From Carettochelys insculpta (Eukaryota; Chordata; Testudines; Carettochelyidae), in the NCBI RefSeq assembly GCF_033958435.1, contig NC_134141.1, positions 100,233,001 through 100,297,000 on the forward strand: a stretch of DNA of 64,000 bases. The letters run 5' to 3'. The notes under the pieces were generated by a model that was given only the letters and a program-made list of their open reading frames with translations, made no database searches and was not told the origin of the DNA. Made by a program: the position numbers and the translations under genes. Positions 34,170 through 45,137 of the stretch are shown here, one piece after another (position 1 is the first letter of the stretch; each line of letters begins with the position of its first letter).

Positions 34170-36070
34170 AAATACCTGTTTTTAAAAAGTTTGTAGAGGT
34201 AATCCTGGCAATTACAGCCTGGTAAGAAAACTTAAGTATCAGGCAAATTTATTAAAAGTATGCTAAAGAGCAGAATTGTCAAACACATACATGAACATTG
34301 TTTTTTGGGGAAGTGTCAACATGGTTTTTGTAAAGGGAAATTATGCCTCACTAATCTACTAGAATTCTTTGAGAAGGTCAACAAGCATGTGGGCAAGGGT
34401 AATCCAGTAGATACAGTGTACCTAGAGTTTCAAAAACCTTTACCAAGATCCTTCTTAAGTAAGTGGTCATGAGATAAGATGGGGAGTCCTCTCATGAGTC
34501 TTCAAATGGTCACAAGATAAGAAACAAAGGGTACAAATAAAGGGTCAGCTTTCAGAATGGAGAGACATACATAATGGTATACCCAGAGATCTGCACTGGT
34601 GACAGTACCATTCAACCTATTCAGAAGCGATCTGGCAAAAGGGGTAAAAGATGGCAAAATTTACAGATGATAAAAAACTACTCAATGGCTACATCTACAC
34701 TAGAGCAATCTTTCAGAAGAAGTTCTTCCAGAAGATCTCTTCTGAAAATACTTCTTTTCAAAGAGGGCTTCCACACACAAAAAAGCATAACAAAAAATTG
34801 AGCCACTCTTTTGTCATAGAGTGTCCACACAGCTCCTGCTCTTTTGAAAGAACAGGCCAGGGATCAAAAAATCCAGCACCATGAGGACAACTTTCGAAGA
34901 AAAGGTCCCTGGGGCATCTACACACATTTTTTTGTGAAAGAATCTTTTGGAAAAAGGTGGTCTTCCTCAAATGGGAGAAGAAGAAGGCTGCTGGAAAAAG
35001 TGCTGTGTTCTTTCTATTTGAGATCAGAAGAGTTCATTTTGTGTGTAACACAGAAAAGGCCCCACACTTTTTTTTTTAAAGACCTTGCTAGTGTAGATGC
35101 GGCCAATATAGTTAAGTCCCAAATAGACTGTGAAGAGGTATAAAAGTATATCACAAAAATGGGTGAGTAGATAAAAAATAGCACATGAAACTCCATGTTG
35201 CTAAATACAAAGTAATGCATATGGAAATATAATAGCAACTATGCATATAAAATGATGGGGTCTAAATTAGCTGTTACCACTCAAGAAAGATCTTTGAGTC
35301 ATTGTGGAGAGTTCTGTGAAAACATCCATTCAGTGTGCAGTGGCAGGCAAAAATGCTAACAGAATGTTGGGAATCATTAACAAAGAGATAAGGCAGAAAA
35401 TGTCAAATTGCCTCTGTGTAAATCTCTGACACTTGAGTACTATATGTAGATGTGGTTGTTCCATCTCAAAAAAGACGTATTGGAATTGGAAAAGGTATTA
35501 AAAGGGCAACAAAATTATTAGTGATATGGGGCAGCTTCCATATGAGCAGAGATTAAGAACACTGGGACTTTTCAGCTTGGAGATGATTAAGGGGGGATTT
35601 GAGAGGTCTATAAAATCATGACTGAGGTGGAAAAAGTAAATAAGAAAGTGTTATTTATTTCTTATAACACTAGAACTAAGGGTCACCAAAAGAAAGTAAT
35701 AGGTAGCAGGTTTAAAATAAACACAAGGAAATATCTCTTCACACAGTGCACAGTCAACCTGTGTAACTCTTTGCCAGAGGATGTTGTGAAGAGCAAGATT
35801 GTAACAGGGTTCAGAAAAACTAGGTAAGTTCACAGAGAATAGGTTCATCAGTGGTTATTAGCCAGTAGGAGCAGAGATGCAAAACCATACTCTGAAGTGT
35901 CCCTAGCCTCTGATTGCTAGAAGTGAGAATGGGCAACCCAGGATGGGTCATTTGATGATTACTTGTACTGTTCATTCCCTCTGAGGCACCTGGCATTGGC
36001 CACTGCCAGAAGACAAGGTACTGGATGAGATAGACCTTTGGTGAGACCTAGTATGGCTGTTCTTATCCTT
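34170..36070 (+). mobile_element. CR1 LINE, 3' half, interrupted by a MITE
   Basis: The frame at 34260-34472 reads CR1 reverse transcriptase (LGKCQHGFCKGKLCLTNLLE, then KGNPVDTVYLEFQKP). Later pieces include typical CR1 C-terminal and 3' UTR text ('gcagagattaagaacactgg', 'ttcacacagtgcacagtcaa', 'ccagaggatgttgtgaagag', 'gggcaacccaggatgggtca'). A MITE sits at 34687-35104. Numerous frame breaks. Confidence 0.85.
34687..35104. mobile_element. Harbinger-type MITE, target duplication AAT
   Basis: Ends GGCTACATCTACACTAGAGC and complement of GGCCGCATCTACACTAGCAA, flanked by AAT (34684-34686, 35105-35107) inside the CR1. Body rich in 'cttttgaaag' / 'cagaagatc' phrases; partly self-complementary. Shares its interior with 7735-8010 and its left end style with 37983. 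Confidence 0.82.
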
Positions 36071-36072
36071 GT

Positions 36073-36468
36073 GGGCTGCGTCTACACTTGCATTTCTCTT
36101 TTGAAAGAGGCATGCAAATGAGGGGAATCAAAAATGCAAATGAGGTGCAGATTTACATATGTGGTACCTTATTTGCGTATTCTTCTTTCAAAAAGCTTCT
36201 TTCAAAAGAAGGAAAGCGTTGTAGATGTGGCTCTTTTGAAAGTAAACCCCATCTTTGAAAGAACCCTTCTTTCCCTTTTTTTCCCTTTCAAAAGAGCCGT
36301 GTCTACACTGCTTTTCTTATTTCAAAAGAAGAATAGGCAAATCTGTAAAGATATGCAAATATATGTAAAGAATATGCAAAGATATGTAAATCTGCACCTC
36401 ATTTGTATTTTTGATTTCCCTCATTTGTATGCCTCTTTTGAAAGAGGAATGCAAGTGTAGACACAGCC
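36073..36468. mobile_element. Foldback MITE
   Basis: Ends GGGCTGCGTCTACACTTGCA and complement of GGCTGTGTCTACACTTGCAT. Arms share 'cttttgaaagaggcatgcaa' and 'aaatgaggtgcagattta'. The centre holds a second smaller inverted structure of TCTTTC/GAAAGA runs. Lies directly after the CR1 3' end. Confidence 0.78.
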
Positions 36469-37982
36469 TTAATGTCTAAACACATCACTGTAAATTCAAC
36501 AATATCCATAGAAATCTCATAAACACACTGATGAAACAGCCTGGCACCTAGTTTGTGAGTGGTGGCAAGAGCTGGCCCCTGGTTTTCCAGCATCACAGGT
36601 TCAAATGACAGGGCACTGGAATACAGAATATTGGGCATGATCCTTCAAGCCCTTCCTGCCTAGAATTTCTATGGAAGTTGATGGCTTGCAGAATCAGGAC
36701 CTTTATAGAATTTTCTAGATGCCTTCCAGATTTAAAAAAAAACAAATTCTTACAATAGATCTAGACTCGATACATAAAAGAAAAATAATATATTCTTATA
36801 CTCTCAGAATGCTTGTATGTGTGTTACTGATTTGGGGATGAATGGGTCATATGGGTCAACCTGATTTCACATATACACACAGGCACATCTGTAAATGTTG
36901 AAGAGGACGACCTCTTTCTAATGGATAGTTGTGCACTGGATTCTACATCAGAATGGAAAAAACCCTTAAAGGCAATTGTTGCTGCCAAAAGATCAATTGT
37001 TATAACATGGAAAAAGAACACAACACCAACTATCCATTGAAGTAGCAGCTTGTCAGAAACTGCAAAATCTGAGTAGGCTGCATTAACAAGAGAAAATCAA
37101 CTACAACAATATGATTCATTATGACAGCTGTTTATGAAATTATACACAAGCTAAAAATAACATGCTGACACTCCAAGATGTACAGTTTATTATGTTTTCG
37201 ACTGTCTGATGTAATCTTCAAGATTGTTGAAAGCTATGTTTCTCCTTCACAGACACAGTTTAGTGTTCACTATTTTTAAACCAAAAATAGCCATATACAT
37301 GTAATTGAATTCCATATCATTTCAGGCTTCCATTCCTCCATATTGTTTAGTTGGCCACAGAAAGATAATGTTTAAGAGGAAAAAAACTCAGACCATTGAA
37401 TGATATCTGTAGGCTTGTCCAGCTGGAATATTTATAATTAATAAAGTGAATGTTAGTAAATATTCATTTCACTGTACACACACAAACTGATGAAAAGTAT
37501 TTCTATTGATAACAACTGAAATTTGTGGACAGGCAAATAATAATGCTTGAGAATTTATTTTCATTTGTGATGCACACTTCATACATGTTGACATATGATG
37601 TTGCTGATTTGTGTTTTAAGTATGATAAAGCTTTAAATTTTTAAATCTCAGCATCAATTATCATTAAATAATTCTGGTCTGATCCCTCTATAATTTCTCA
37701 CAATCATGAAAATTTAAATTGATAAAAAGAAATAAACTTCAAAATATCAATATCCATCAAAGTGATAAAAATCAAATTCTGATAAGCCTTTTTATAATGT
37801 GAGAATTACATATCTAGGCAAAAGTAAGAGCAGCTGTAAATGTAACCACAATGTTAGGCAAAATATGCAGAAGTTCAGCCTAGCTTCTCTCTGTATCAAA
37901 GATTGCATTTTCATGAGTTTTCAAACAGCATTACTCTGAATAAACCCCAGGATAGTAGGATGAGATTTTCAAAACAGTTAAG
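36469..37982. other. AT-rich intergenic DNA, nothing recognised
   Basis: No gene, repeat or RNA supported. Confidence 0.45.
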
Positions 37983-38519
37983 CTACGTCTACACTACACC
38001 GCACTTTTGAAAGACAATTATCTGGAAGATATACTCCAGAAGATCATCTTTCCAAAAAGCAGATTGTCCTTTTGATCTGCCCTTTCGAAAGACCAACCTG
38101 TTTTTTTGAAAGAGAGCATCCACATAGCCCCTGGTACCCTTTCGAAAGAACGGTCAGGGAAATTCCACAGATGGGGCTATGTGGCTGCCAAGCCTTTCCG
38201 GGGCCACACCCCCTCCCTTAAAAAACCCCTCCCCGACACGCTTGCCCTTCACATGCTGAGGCCTGCAGAGCTGCCACAATCGCCACAGAGCCAGTGCACA
38301 GGCTTTTGAAGGACCCACACCAGCAGCTCATGGTGGCCACCATGAACACTGTGATTGCCCTGCTGGCTACAGTGGTTGCAGCCGCCCTCAACCTCCTCCT
38401 GGGGGTGAAACCCCCTTCCAGGGCCGTAGAATCCTTTCACCTGGGACTCCACCAGCGTTCCCCCCACCCAGTGCCTTGGTGACTCTGGAGCTGCCCTAGC
38501 AGCTTCAACTGGTGGGAGT

Positions 38520-39428
38520 AGCTGGTGATGAACAAGCAGACCTTCCTGAAGCTTTGCCAGTGGCCCCCCCCACCCACGCTCAGACACCAGGATGCAGCCC
38601 ATCCTCCCCCTCAAAAAGAGACTCACCATAGCCATCTGGAAGCTGGCCAGCCCGGACAGCTATCGCTCCATTGGGCACCAGTTTGGGGTGGGCCAGGCCA
38701 CCATCAGGGCCATCCTAATGGAGGTAAGGCATGCTTGGGCCACACACCAACTAGGGAGCGTGGGAAGGGGGATCCCAGGAAAGGGAGACTGTTGGGGACT
38801 GGGTGCCAGGAGAGGGCATGGGGAGCAGGGACTGAGCACACCCTATCTTCCCTTCACAACTGCACACATCCTCCATCCCATGCAGGTTGTCCAGGCCATT
38901 AACACCATGCTCCGGCAGAGGGTTGTCCATGTGGGAGACCTGGATGCAGCCGTCACTGGCTTTGCACTGCTCTGGTTCCTGAACTGCTTTGACACCCTGG
39001 ACAGGACCCATAGCCCTAGCCGAAGCCCTGGAACACTGCGCAGGCTGCTATATTAACAGAAAGTGCTACAACTCCATGGTGCTCCAGGGTCTGGTGGACA
39101 GCCAGGGTCAGTTTATGGATGTATGTGTGGGCGGGTTGGGCCATATGCAGGTGTTCCAAAACTTTGGCCTCTGCCAGCGCATGGAGACGGGGACCTTCAT
39201 GACCCAGCAAGAGCTCCCACTCAGGGACACCACTATGCCTATACTGGCTACCCCAACCCCACCCAGGAGGTCTTCAATGCCCCACTCAACCATACCCACA
39301 ACACGGCTGAGTGGGCCTTCAGGCGCTTGAAGGGCTGGTTCCACTGCCTCCTGGCCTGTCTTGAGGTGGGACTGTGGAACATGCCCCAAGTGGCAGGCAC
39401 CTGCTGCACCCTCCACAATATCATGTAG
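38520..39428 (+). pseudogene. PIF/Harbinger-type transposase pseudogene (HARBI1-like)
   Basis: Reads as a DDE_Tnp_4 transposase in three frames. Segments in order: NKQTFLKLCQW (38530 area); KKRLTIAIWKLASPDSYRSI and GVGQATIRAILMEV (helix-turn-helix region, to 38723); a 162-bp intron with GT at 38724 and AG at 38885; VVQAINTMLRQRVV; GFALLWFLNCFDTLDRTH (first catalytic Asp, normally in a DGTH motif); a frameshift near 39000-39060; YINRKCYNSMVLQGLVDSQG and FMDVCVG (second Asp region); another shift; then AEWAFRRLKGWFHCLLACLE (catalytic Glu region, usually VECAFGRLKG) and AGTCCTLHNI. Frameshifts and lost Gly residues mean it is inactive. Frames on the minus strand here are shadows. Confidence 0.85.
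38724..38885 (+). other. Intron within the transposase pseudogene
   Basis: Removing GTAAGG...CCATGCAG joins ATG GAG to GTT GTC CAG and restores the continuous MEVVQAIN segment expected in this family. The 162-bp length is a multiple of three, so an open frame happens to run through it. Confidence 0.75.
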
Positions 39429-39483
39429 AGAAATGGCAAGGTGTTCCACTGGGGCGAGCAGCTGAGTCCAGCTAGGATTTCCA

Positions 39484-39699
39484 TGATGGGAATAAGGGGA
39501 CTTCGAAGTAGGCGGGGTCCTTTCGAAAAGGAGCCCCGTCGGGACGAGACGCGTGGCAGCGAGGCGCATCAATTTCGAAGTGCCGCGGCCGCCCGCATGC
39601 TAATGAAGCACTGAATATGCATTTCAGCGCTTATTAGTAAACTTCAAAATGGCCATTTGCGTGGCCATTTCGAAGTTTGGGGCTAGTGTAGACACGGCT
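39484..39699. repeat. Single arm of the foldback MITE family
   Basis: From 'gatgggaataaggggacttc' to the terminus 'gtgtagacacggct', it matches the right arm of 27680-28107 and 51708-52143, beginning exactly at the palindrome centre. It directly follows the transposase remnant. Frames at 39108-39572 minus cross it and are artefacts. Confidence 0.8.
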
Positions 39700-40738
39700 C
39701 TTGGGTCACGTACACTCTTCCTTATCTAAAGATGCCAATTGTACTGGTTCGCCTTTGTGACGCCAGTTCTTACAAGGGAGTTGCAACTTAATTTACACTT
39801 ATAAGACAGAGATAACTAAATCGTTAAGACAGAACATTCTTTTCATATGGGCACAAGATTCCTCTCCTGGGACGATGTATAGGCATGTCAATTATCAGTA
39901 CCAGCCAAGGGCAGTTTGAGACCCTGTGGTCATCGGCTGGCCTGTTAGCCCTCTTATCTGTGTTCTTCCGTTGTCCAGGGTTGTGATGAGGCAGCACATC
40001 TGTGCTCTGAGGCATCAAAGACTTTGCTTGAGATTAGCACATCTTTGCTCCCAGGCATCAAAACTGTGCTGTTTCCTTTTGTTCTTTATGCTCTGAGGCA
40101 CCTAAGAGGGGCAAGATAGAGTAGAGCAGGGGGATTCTGTCTGTCTACACGTGGTGAGTAGGCTGCGCAGGTGAGCCCCTGGATGGCATAGCTCAAGGGC
40201 AGGGGGCTTTGGGGAAGGGGCTGAGAGGGTTGAGTAGGGGTGGGAAGAGGTGAGGCGGGGAATGGGGTTGGGAAATACCCTGGGCCACATGACCCAGGGG
40301 TTGCCCCAGGCCCTGCATCCTCCTAGGGATAGCGCTGCATGTAAGGCATTTGAGGCTGGGACGTGTGTGTATAAAACCTTGCATAATGGAGCCTTTGTCT
40401 CCTACGGGGACTTTCACTAATAGTACAATACAATAAATATTAATAACTTATGATCCCTCTTCACCCATATACAGATTCTTCTTGCTCTGGTCTTTTTCAA
40501 AGACGTTCTCCAATTTATCATGTGATTCAAATGTCCAAGTAGCTAAGCAAAACTGGAATGAGAATTACAGTGCCTCGTGGTGTATATTTAAATACTACTT
40601 CTTTGGCAGAAGAAAGAAGTCTGGTCTTTTCCAACCACCAGTCTCCTGAATAATATCTAACTAGTGTTCATTGCTACAGTTTGGTCAGGTCTGATTACAA
40701 CTCACTGTGACTATGGTAGTATCGAGATTACAGCAATT
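39700..40738. other. Unclassified DNA
   Basis: No gene found. A GC-rich patch at 40130-40400 with 'ggggttgggaaat' text resembles the interior of the Tigger-like elements, but no termini could be defined. Confidence 0.35.
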
Positions 40739-40915
40739 TGTTGACGGAAGTTTTTGTCAGAAGATATCTTCCAACAAAAATTCTGTCGGCAGATCTCTGT
40801 TTACAGAGAGCAGCCGGACTGCCCAGCCACTCCCTCAATAAAACAGCCAGCCGGAAGGAATGCTTCCCTTACAGCTGAATTGAGGGACAGACTCTGAGCA
40901 TTTCTAAGTAAACAC
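40739..40915. mobile_element. MITE fragment
   Basis: 'ttgttgacggaagtttttgt' and 'cttccaacaaaaattctgtc' and 'ggcagatctctgtttacaga' resemble the element at 44515-44783. Both termini are missing. Confidence 0.45.
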
Positions 40916-41631
40916 AATTTGCTCCTGCTTTGCTTAGAGTCGTTTGACATTCAGCAGATAGAGTGTTATTTTGCTCATTGTAATAAATTTAATTTGTGAT
41001 CCAACACCAGCTATGTTTGTATTGAATGCAGGGATAGCTAAAATATAGTTACCAACATTTGTAATTTTGTGGGAATACAGAAAAGCAGGACTGTGCTAAA
41101 TCAGTTCCAAAGGGCTGAGGAACCTTGCTAAGCAGGGACTCGACTTTCAGAGCTCAAGGCAAAAGAGGAGTGAGGGAAGGTTATTTTGATCTGCTGGCCA
41201 TATTGCCCTACCCTGTCTAGACTGGTTTGACATATTCTCCCTGCCTTTTTCGAAGAACAGAAATAAATAGGTATCATTAGGAGTCTTTCTCTTATGTTGA
41301 TTGTGTTAGAGCTGTGTTTCTTCTACCTGCTAAAAGTTAGCATCACTGGAAGCTGAAATCGCTTACAATACAATACAATACCATTGGAGATACACACCTC
41401 CTAGGACTGGAAGGGACCTGGCTCCACCTGGCAGACAGATTACATGTATAAAGGAGTCAACCCATCTAGGTCACTGGAACACGTATTTATAAACAGATTT
41501 GTTTGAAACTTACTCTAGCAATACACAGACACAGACTCTTACAAAAATAAGATGTGCAGCAAATTTCTTATTTACTGTTGATTAGATTCTTTAATAAGAG
41601 AATACGTTTTCTGATGTATGTCTTTTATGGA
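40916..41631. other. Intergenic DNA with a short antisense CR1 tail
   Basis: At 41395-41440 'ctcctaggactggaagggac' is an antisense CR1 tail fragment. Nothing else recognised. Confidence 0.4.
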
Positions 41632-41718
41632 TTCAATGCTAGCCTGGCACACGGGAGACCTCGATTCAATTCCTTGCTCAGTCAGGGACTTTCTATGGGA
41701 CTTTGGGCAAGTCACTCA
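41632..41718 (+). repeat. MIR-type SINE, cut by a MITE
   Basis: 'atgctagcctggcacacggg', 'agacctcgattcaattcctt' and 'ctttgggcaagtcactca' follow the MIR order; the sequence resumes as 'tagagatcttttcatctcta' after the MITE at 41719-42026. Confidence 0.6.
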
Positions 41719-42026
41719 GGCTGGGTCTACACGGCACAGCTTCTGTGGTATGTCCATGCTAATGACCAGTCTTGAAACTGCAAATAGCTGCTCAGTAGCA
41801 TTGTCCCGTGGATCATTAGCATAGCTGTGCGAGAGCTCGGTCTCAGCAGAGGGGGGTGCCAACAGTAAAGAGGCCATGTGGATGTGCCCCTGCCAGTAAA
41901 AAGTCCCTCTGTCACCAGCCCCTTCGAAGTAGGGTGTGTGTAGACACTCAACTTCGAAGTTGCTTACTTCAAAGTTGTACTTTGAAGTAAGCAACTTCAA
42001 AGCTATTTTTGTAGTGCAGACACAGC
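41719..42026. mobile_element. Harbinger-type MITE
   Basis: Ends GGCTGGGTCTACACGGCACA and complement of GGCTGTGTCTGCACTACAAA. The right ~90 bp ('cttcgaagttgcttacttca') is the complement of the left end of the element at 46883-47150. Flanking trinucleotides TCA and TTA differ by one base. Confidence 0.65.
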
Positions 42027-42334
42027 CTTAGAGATCTTTTCATCTCTAGCCTCCTACCTTTGACAGAGGCTTGCAACTTAGCGACTGGAGACAGGATCCC
42101 TGAAGCTAACAGCCTGACCCACTGCCCTCCAAGCGTGTGTGTTGAGAAGTCCTTATCTGTTGTTCCGATTTCCTGCTTGCTTTTTCCACAGCCACTTCTT
42201 TATTATATCAATAGAGTCATACAAGAAGTTCTAATAAAACAGTATATATTAATTTCCCTTCACTGACCAGGTCTGATAAAATGATGACCTCTCAAAATTC
42301 ATAACCATTCCACAACCATCACCACTGGGAAAAT

Positions 42335-42483
42335 CACATTCCTAGGAATGCATTAAGGACTTCAAAGTTGGGCTCCCTAATTCAAAGTTAACTTCAAAGT
42401 AAGGGAAAATGTGTGTAGACCCTCTGTTGACTACTTCGAAGTAGTGCCTAACTTTGAAGTTAGTTCCTAGTGTAGATGCACCC
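42335..42483. mobile_element. Right part of a Harbinger-type MITE
   Basis: Matches 46990-47150 in order: 'aaggacttcaaagttgggct', 'cctaattcaaagttaacttc', 'ggaaaatgtgtgtagaccct', 'ttagttcctagtgtagatgc'. The left part is missing. Confidence 0.65.
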
Positions 42484-44514
42484 TAGGGAGTTTAAAAGAG
42501 CCCTGCTTAGAAGTAGAAGGGTAGTCACTTGTCAGAAGTGGACTAGATCAGTGGTACAAGCTAACATACAGAGAGGGAGACAGAGAGAGTGTGTGTATAT
42601 GAATCTTACCATTAGGGCCTTCCCTAACCCAGGGAATGCTAAACCTTATGGAAAACAACTGAATTAGGTCAATCTGTTTTCTAAATATTTTCTCTGAAAT
42701 GCTTTGTTTCTGAATAAATTACATTTGCTTTAATGAGGATACTTGGTCACTGACTGTCACTGCCATTGCAGAATTACAGGGTCTGGATGTAAGTCAGACC
42801 GCAGAGGTAAATCATCATTAAATACTAGGGACTGCAATATAGGGTCCTGGCTGAGAATGGGAATATTGTGTGCTTCCTTCCCAAGGGACATGTGAAAGCT
42901 AGCAGCTTGTGACTGAAAAGGGTGCAATCAGAGAAACCAGAAGGGATAGGAGGGGCTGTCTGCCTGCTAACTCTCAATTGTTATTGTCATAGTTATGAAA
43001 ATTACTGGTCTTTTGCACCTGAAAATCAGAGATGGAGAGAGCATCCATCTGTCATTAGCTCTTGTGGAACTACCTATAGTTATTTTTGTATATGATTCAA
43101 ATCAAGCTCAAGGCTCTGTTGTACTTGGTGCTACGGAAACAAAACCAAAGAAAAGGTTGATTCCCCTGCCACCAAAGAGCTTGCAATCTAGGTAGATAAG
43201 GTGAGTACAAATAGAAAGCAAAATATGAGATGGGCAAATAGGATTAGGTACATTTTTAAAAATATTAAATTAACTTTATGCAACTGGATAAAGCTGTTCT
43301 TATTCTACTGTGCCAATCCCACCATGCAGTAGGACATTTCTGTCCCTTACAGGGATTCTTGTTATGACGGTAAGGACCAGACTGCTTCTTCAGACATTAT
43401 GCTCCAGCTACTCCTCTCCATGAGAATGGGACAGATGGTGATATGAGGTCCCCTGATCTGCCAGGTTTTTCAGGGTCTGGGGACAGGGGCCTTCATATTT
43501 ATGTATTGGTTGTTTTCTATATGGTATGCATATAATTTAGTAGTTTAATAACAACAGCTGTAACTTCTATCTGAAAATCTGTGTTGCTGCAACAGCCATA
43601 AATGTCTAGTTTTGGCTGGTGTCCATTATTTTATCATTTCAGTGTACTGTGTTCTTAAATTGCATTACAGTGCATCACCCACCATAATGACAACTCCCAG
43701 ATAATAATTTAAAGCAGCATATAGTATATCTGCTTGCAGCAGGAGAAAGTTACTATCAGCTCAAGAAGTGACTTTACCAGCTGAAACCCATGTGGAAAAG
43801 CCACATTTTTCATACACTTGTCCAAATGCATTCATGGGATGTAAAATGTGACGTATAGTACTCACATACTGTACAGCCTTCAAATAAAAAAAAGCATTTT
43901 CCGTAACAAACTTGAGAATCGCAATAAGTTGGTGTTGAGTTCAAACTTCCATTTTAGTTCAGTTTTTCAGTAACTTCCTCAAAAATTCATTTTGGGACTG
44001 AAATTTTAGTTGAAAGACTCCTTGTTTTAACTGAAAGATTCCTTTTTTAGTTTAAGTAAAATCATTGCATCTGATCAAAGCTCATGCAGCTATAAAACCC
44101 CTAAATAGTTGGATATTAGCTTCAAGATCGGCCTGCTTTGTCAATCTTATCAAAATCTAATTTTCAAGTTACAAGCCTTTAAATCAGAAATTCCACCCAT
44201 GTGTACTGAACATTTTTCCTCTGTATATTTAAGTACAATTGAAGCAGAGCAGATTACAAAGGTAACTGCATTTAAGAACACTTCAGGTGAGCAGTGCATG
44301 CAAGATAAATCTTTGTCTTAAGTGTTCAATTTAAGTAAAAGCTGAACTTCATAACATCCTTGAATTAAAAGATTTTGAAGTCTTAAAAGCAAAGGAGTGT
44401 TTTGTACAGCATCACAAATGCTTGCAGTGCCCCTAAAAAGATTAATGATAGTGGCTCATTTTCAAAGGTCAGTGAACCACTGCACACCCCCTACTTGCGT
44501 GCACACATCATCAT
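42484..44514. other. AT-rich intergenic DNA, nothing recognised
   Basis: No gene or repeat identity assigned; open frames here (42995-43195, 44109-44321) lack recognisable domains. Confidence 0.45.
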
Positions 44515-44783
44515 GGCTATGTCTACATGGGAAGAATTTGTCTACAAAAGCTACCGTTGGAAGAGATGTTCCGGCAAAACTTCTGTCTACAGATTGCATC
44601 TACACATAAAAGTGGATCCATCTTTTGACTCGCTTTGTTGGCAAAAGGGCCTCCTGGAGTGTCTACGCAGCTTTTTGAATGACAGTTTATGTAGACAAAA
44701 CACATTTTGCATGTAGATGTGCTGTGAGTTTCGTCAACCAAACTCCAGTTCTGATGACAAAACTTTCTAGTGTAGATGTAGCC
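44515..44783. mobile_element. MITE with GGCTATGTCTACA ends
   Basis: Ends GGCTATGTCTACATGGGAAG and complement of GGCTACATCTACACTAGAAA. Interior rich in 'gtctaca' / 'tgtagac'. The open frames on both strands are within the repeat. Confidence 0.7.
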
Positions 44784-44959
44784 ATGTATACTCAACATAT
44801 TGCATGTGTGTAAAGAGGATTTTCACAAAGTATAGATGCAGGTTCCATGCCTGGGATTGAAAGCTTGGGCCAGTATGGTATTCCCATCTTTTGAGATACC
44901 TTGTTATTATATGAAATATCTTTATTGGAAAACTAATAAATTATCTTACCTGGAAGAAA

Positions 44960-45137
44960 CAGAACAAAAAACAGAACAAAAAAGCAGTCCTGTGGCACTC
45001 AAAGACTGACAAAATAGACTCGTCCCTTGAAAGCTCATCACCTAATAAATTATTTTGTTGATCATTAAAGTGCTACAGGACTGCTTTTTTTGTTTTGAGA
45101 GAACACAGACTAACATGGCTATCTCTCTGTTACTATT
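44960..45137. mobile_element. Penelope-like inverted terminal fragment
   Basis: 'aaaagcagtcctgtggcact' (antisense) faces 'aaagtgctacaggactgctt' (sense), followed by 'cagactaacatggctatctc'. Contains 'gaaagctcatcacctaataa', a shared tail phrase. Confidence 0.6.

Larger units (their letters stand above)
37983..39699 (+). mobile_element. Degraded PIF/Harbinger transposon
   Basis: Starts GCTACGTCTACACTACACCG and ends with the complement of GCCGTGTCTACACTAGCCCC. Contains a DDE transposase remnant (38520-39428). The last ~215 bp (39484-39699) equal the right arm of the foldback MITEs, whereas the left end resembles the MITE at 34687. It may be a real autonomous-type element or a composite. No matching target duplication was found. 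Confidence 0.65.

Noticed and set aside
39108..39572. A 154-codon minus-strand frame
   Set aside because: Antisense of the transposase pseudogene joined to the MITE arm.
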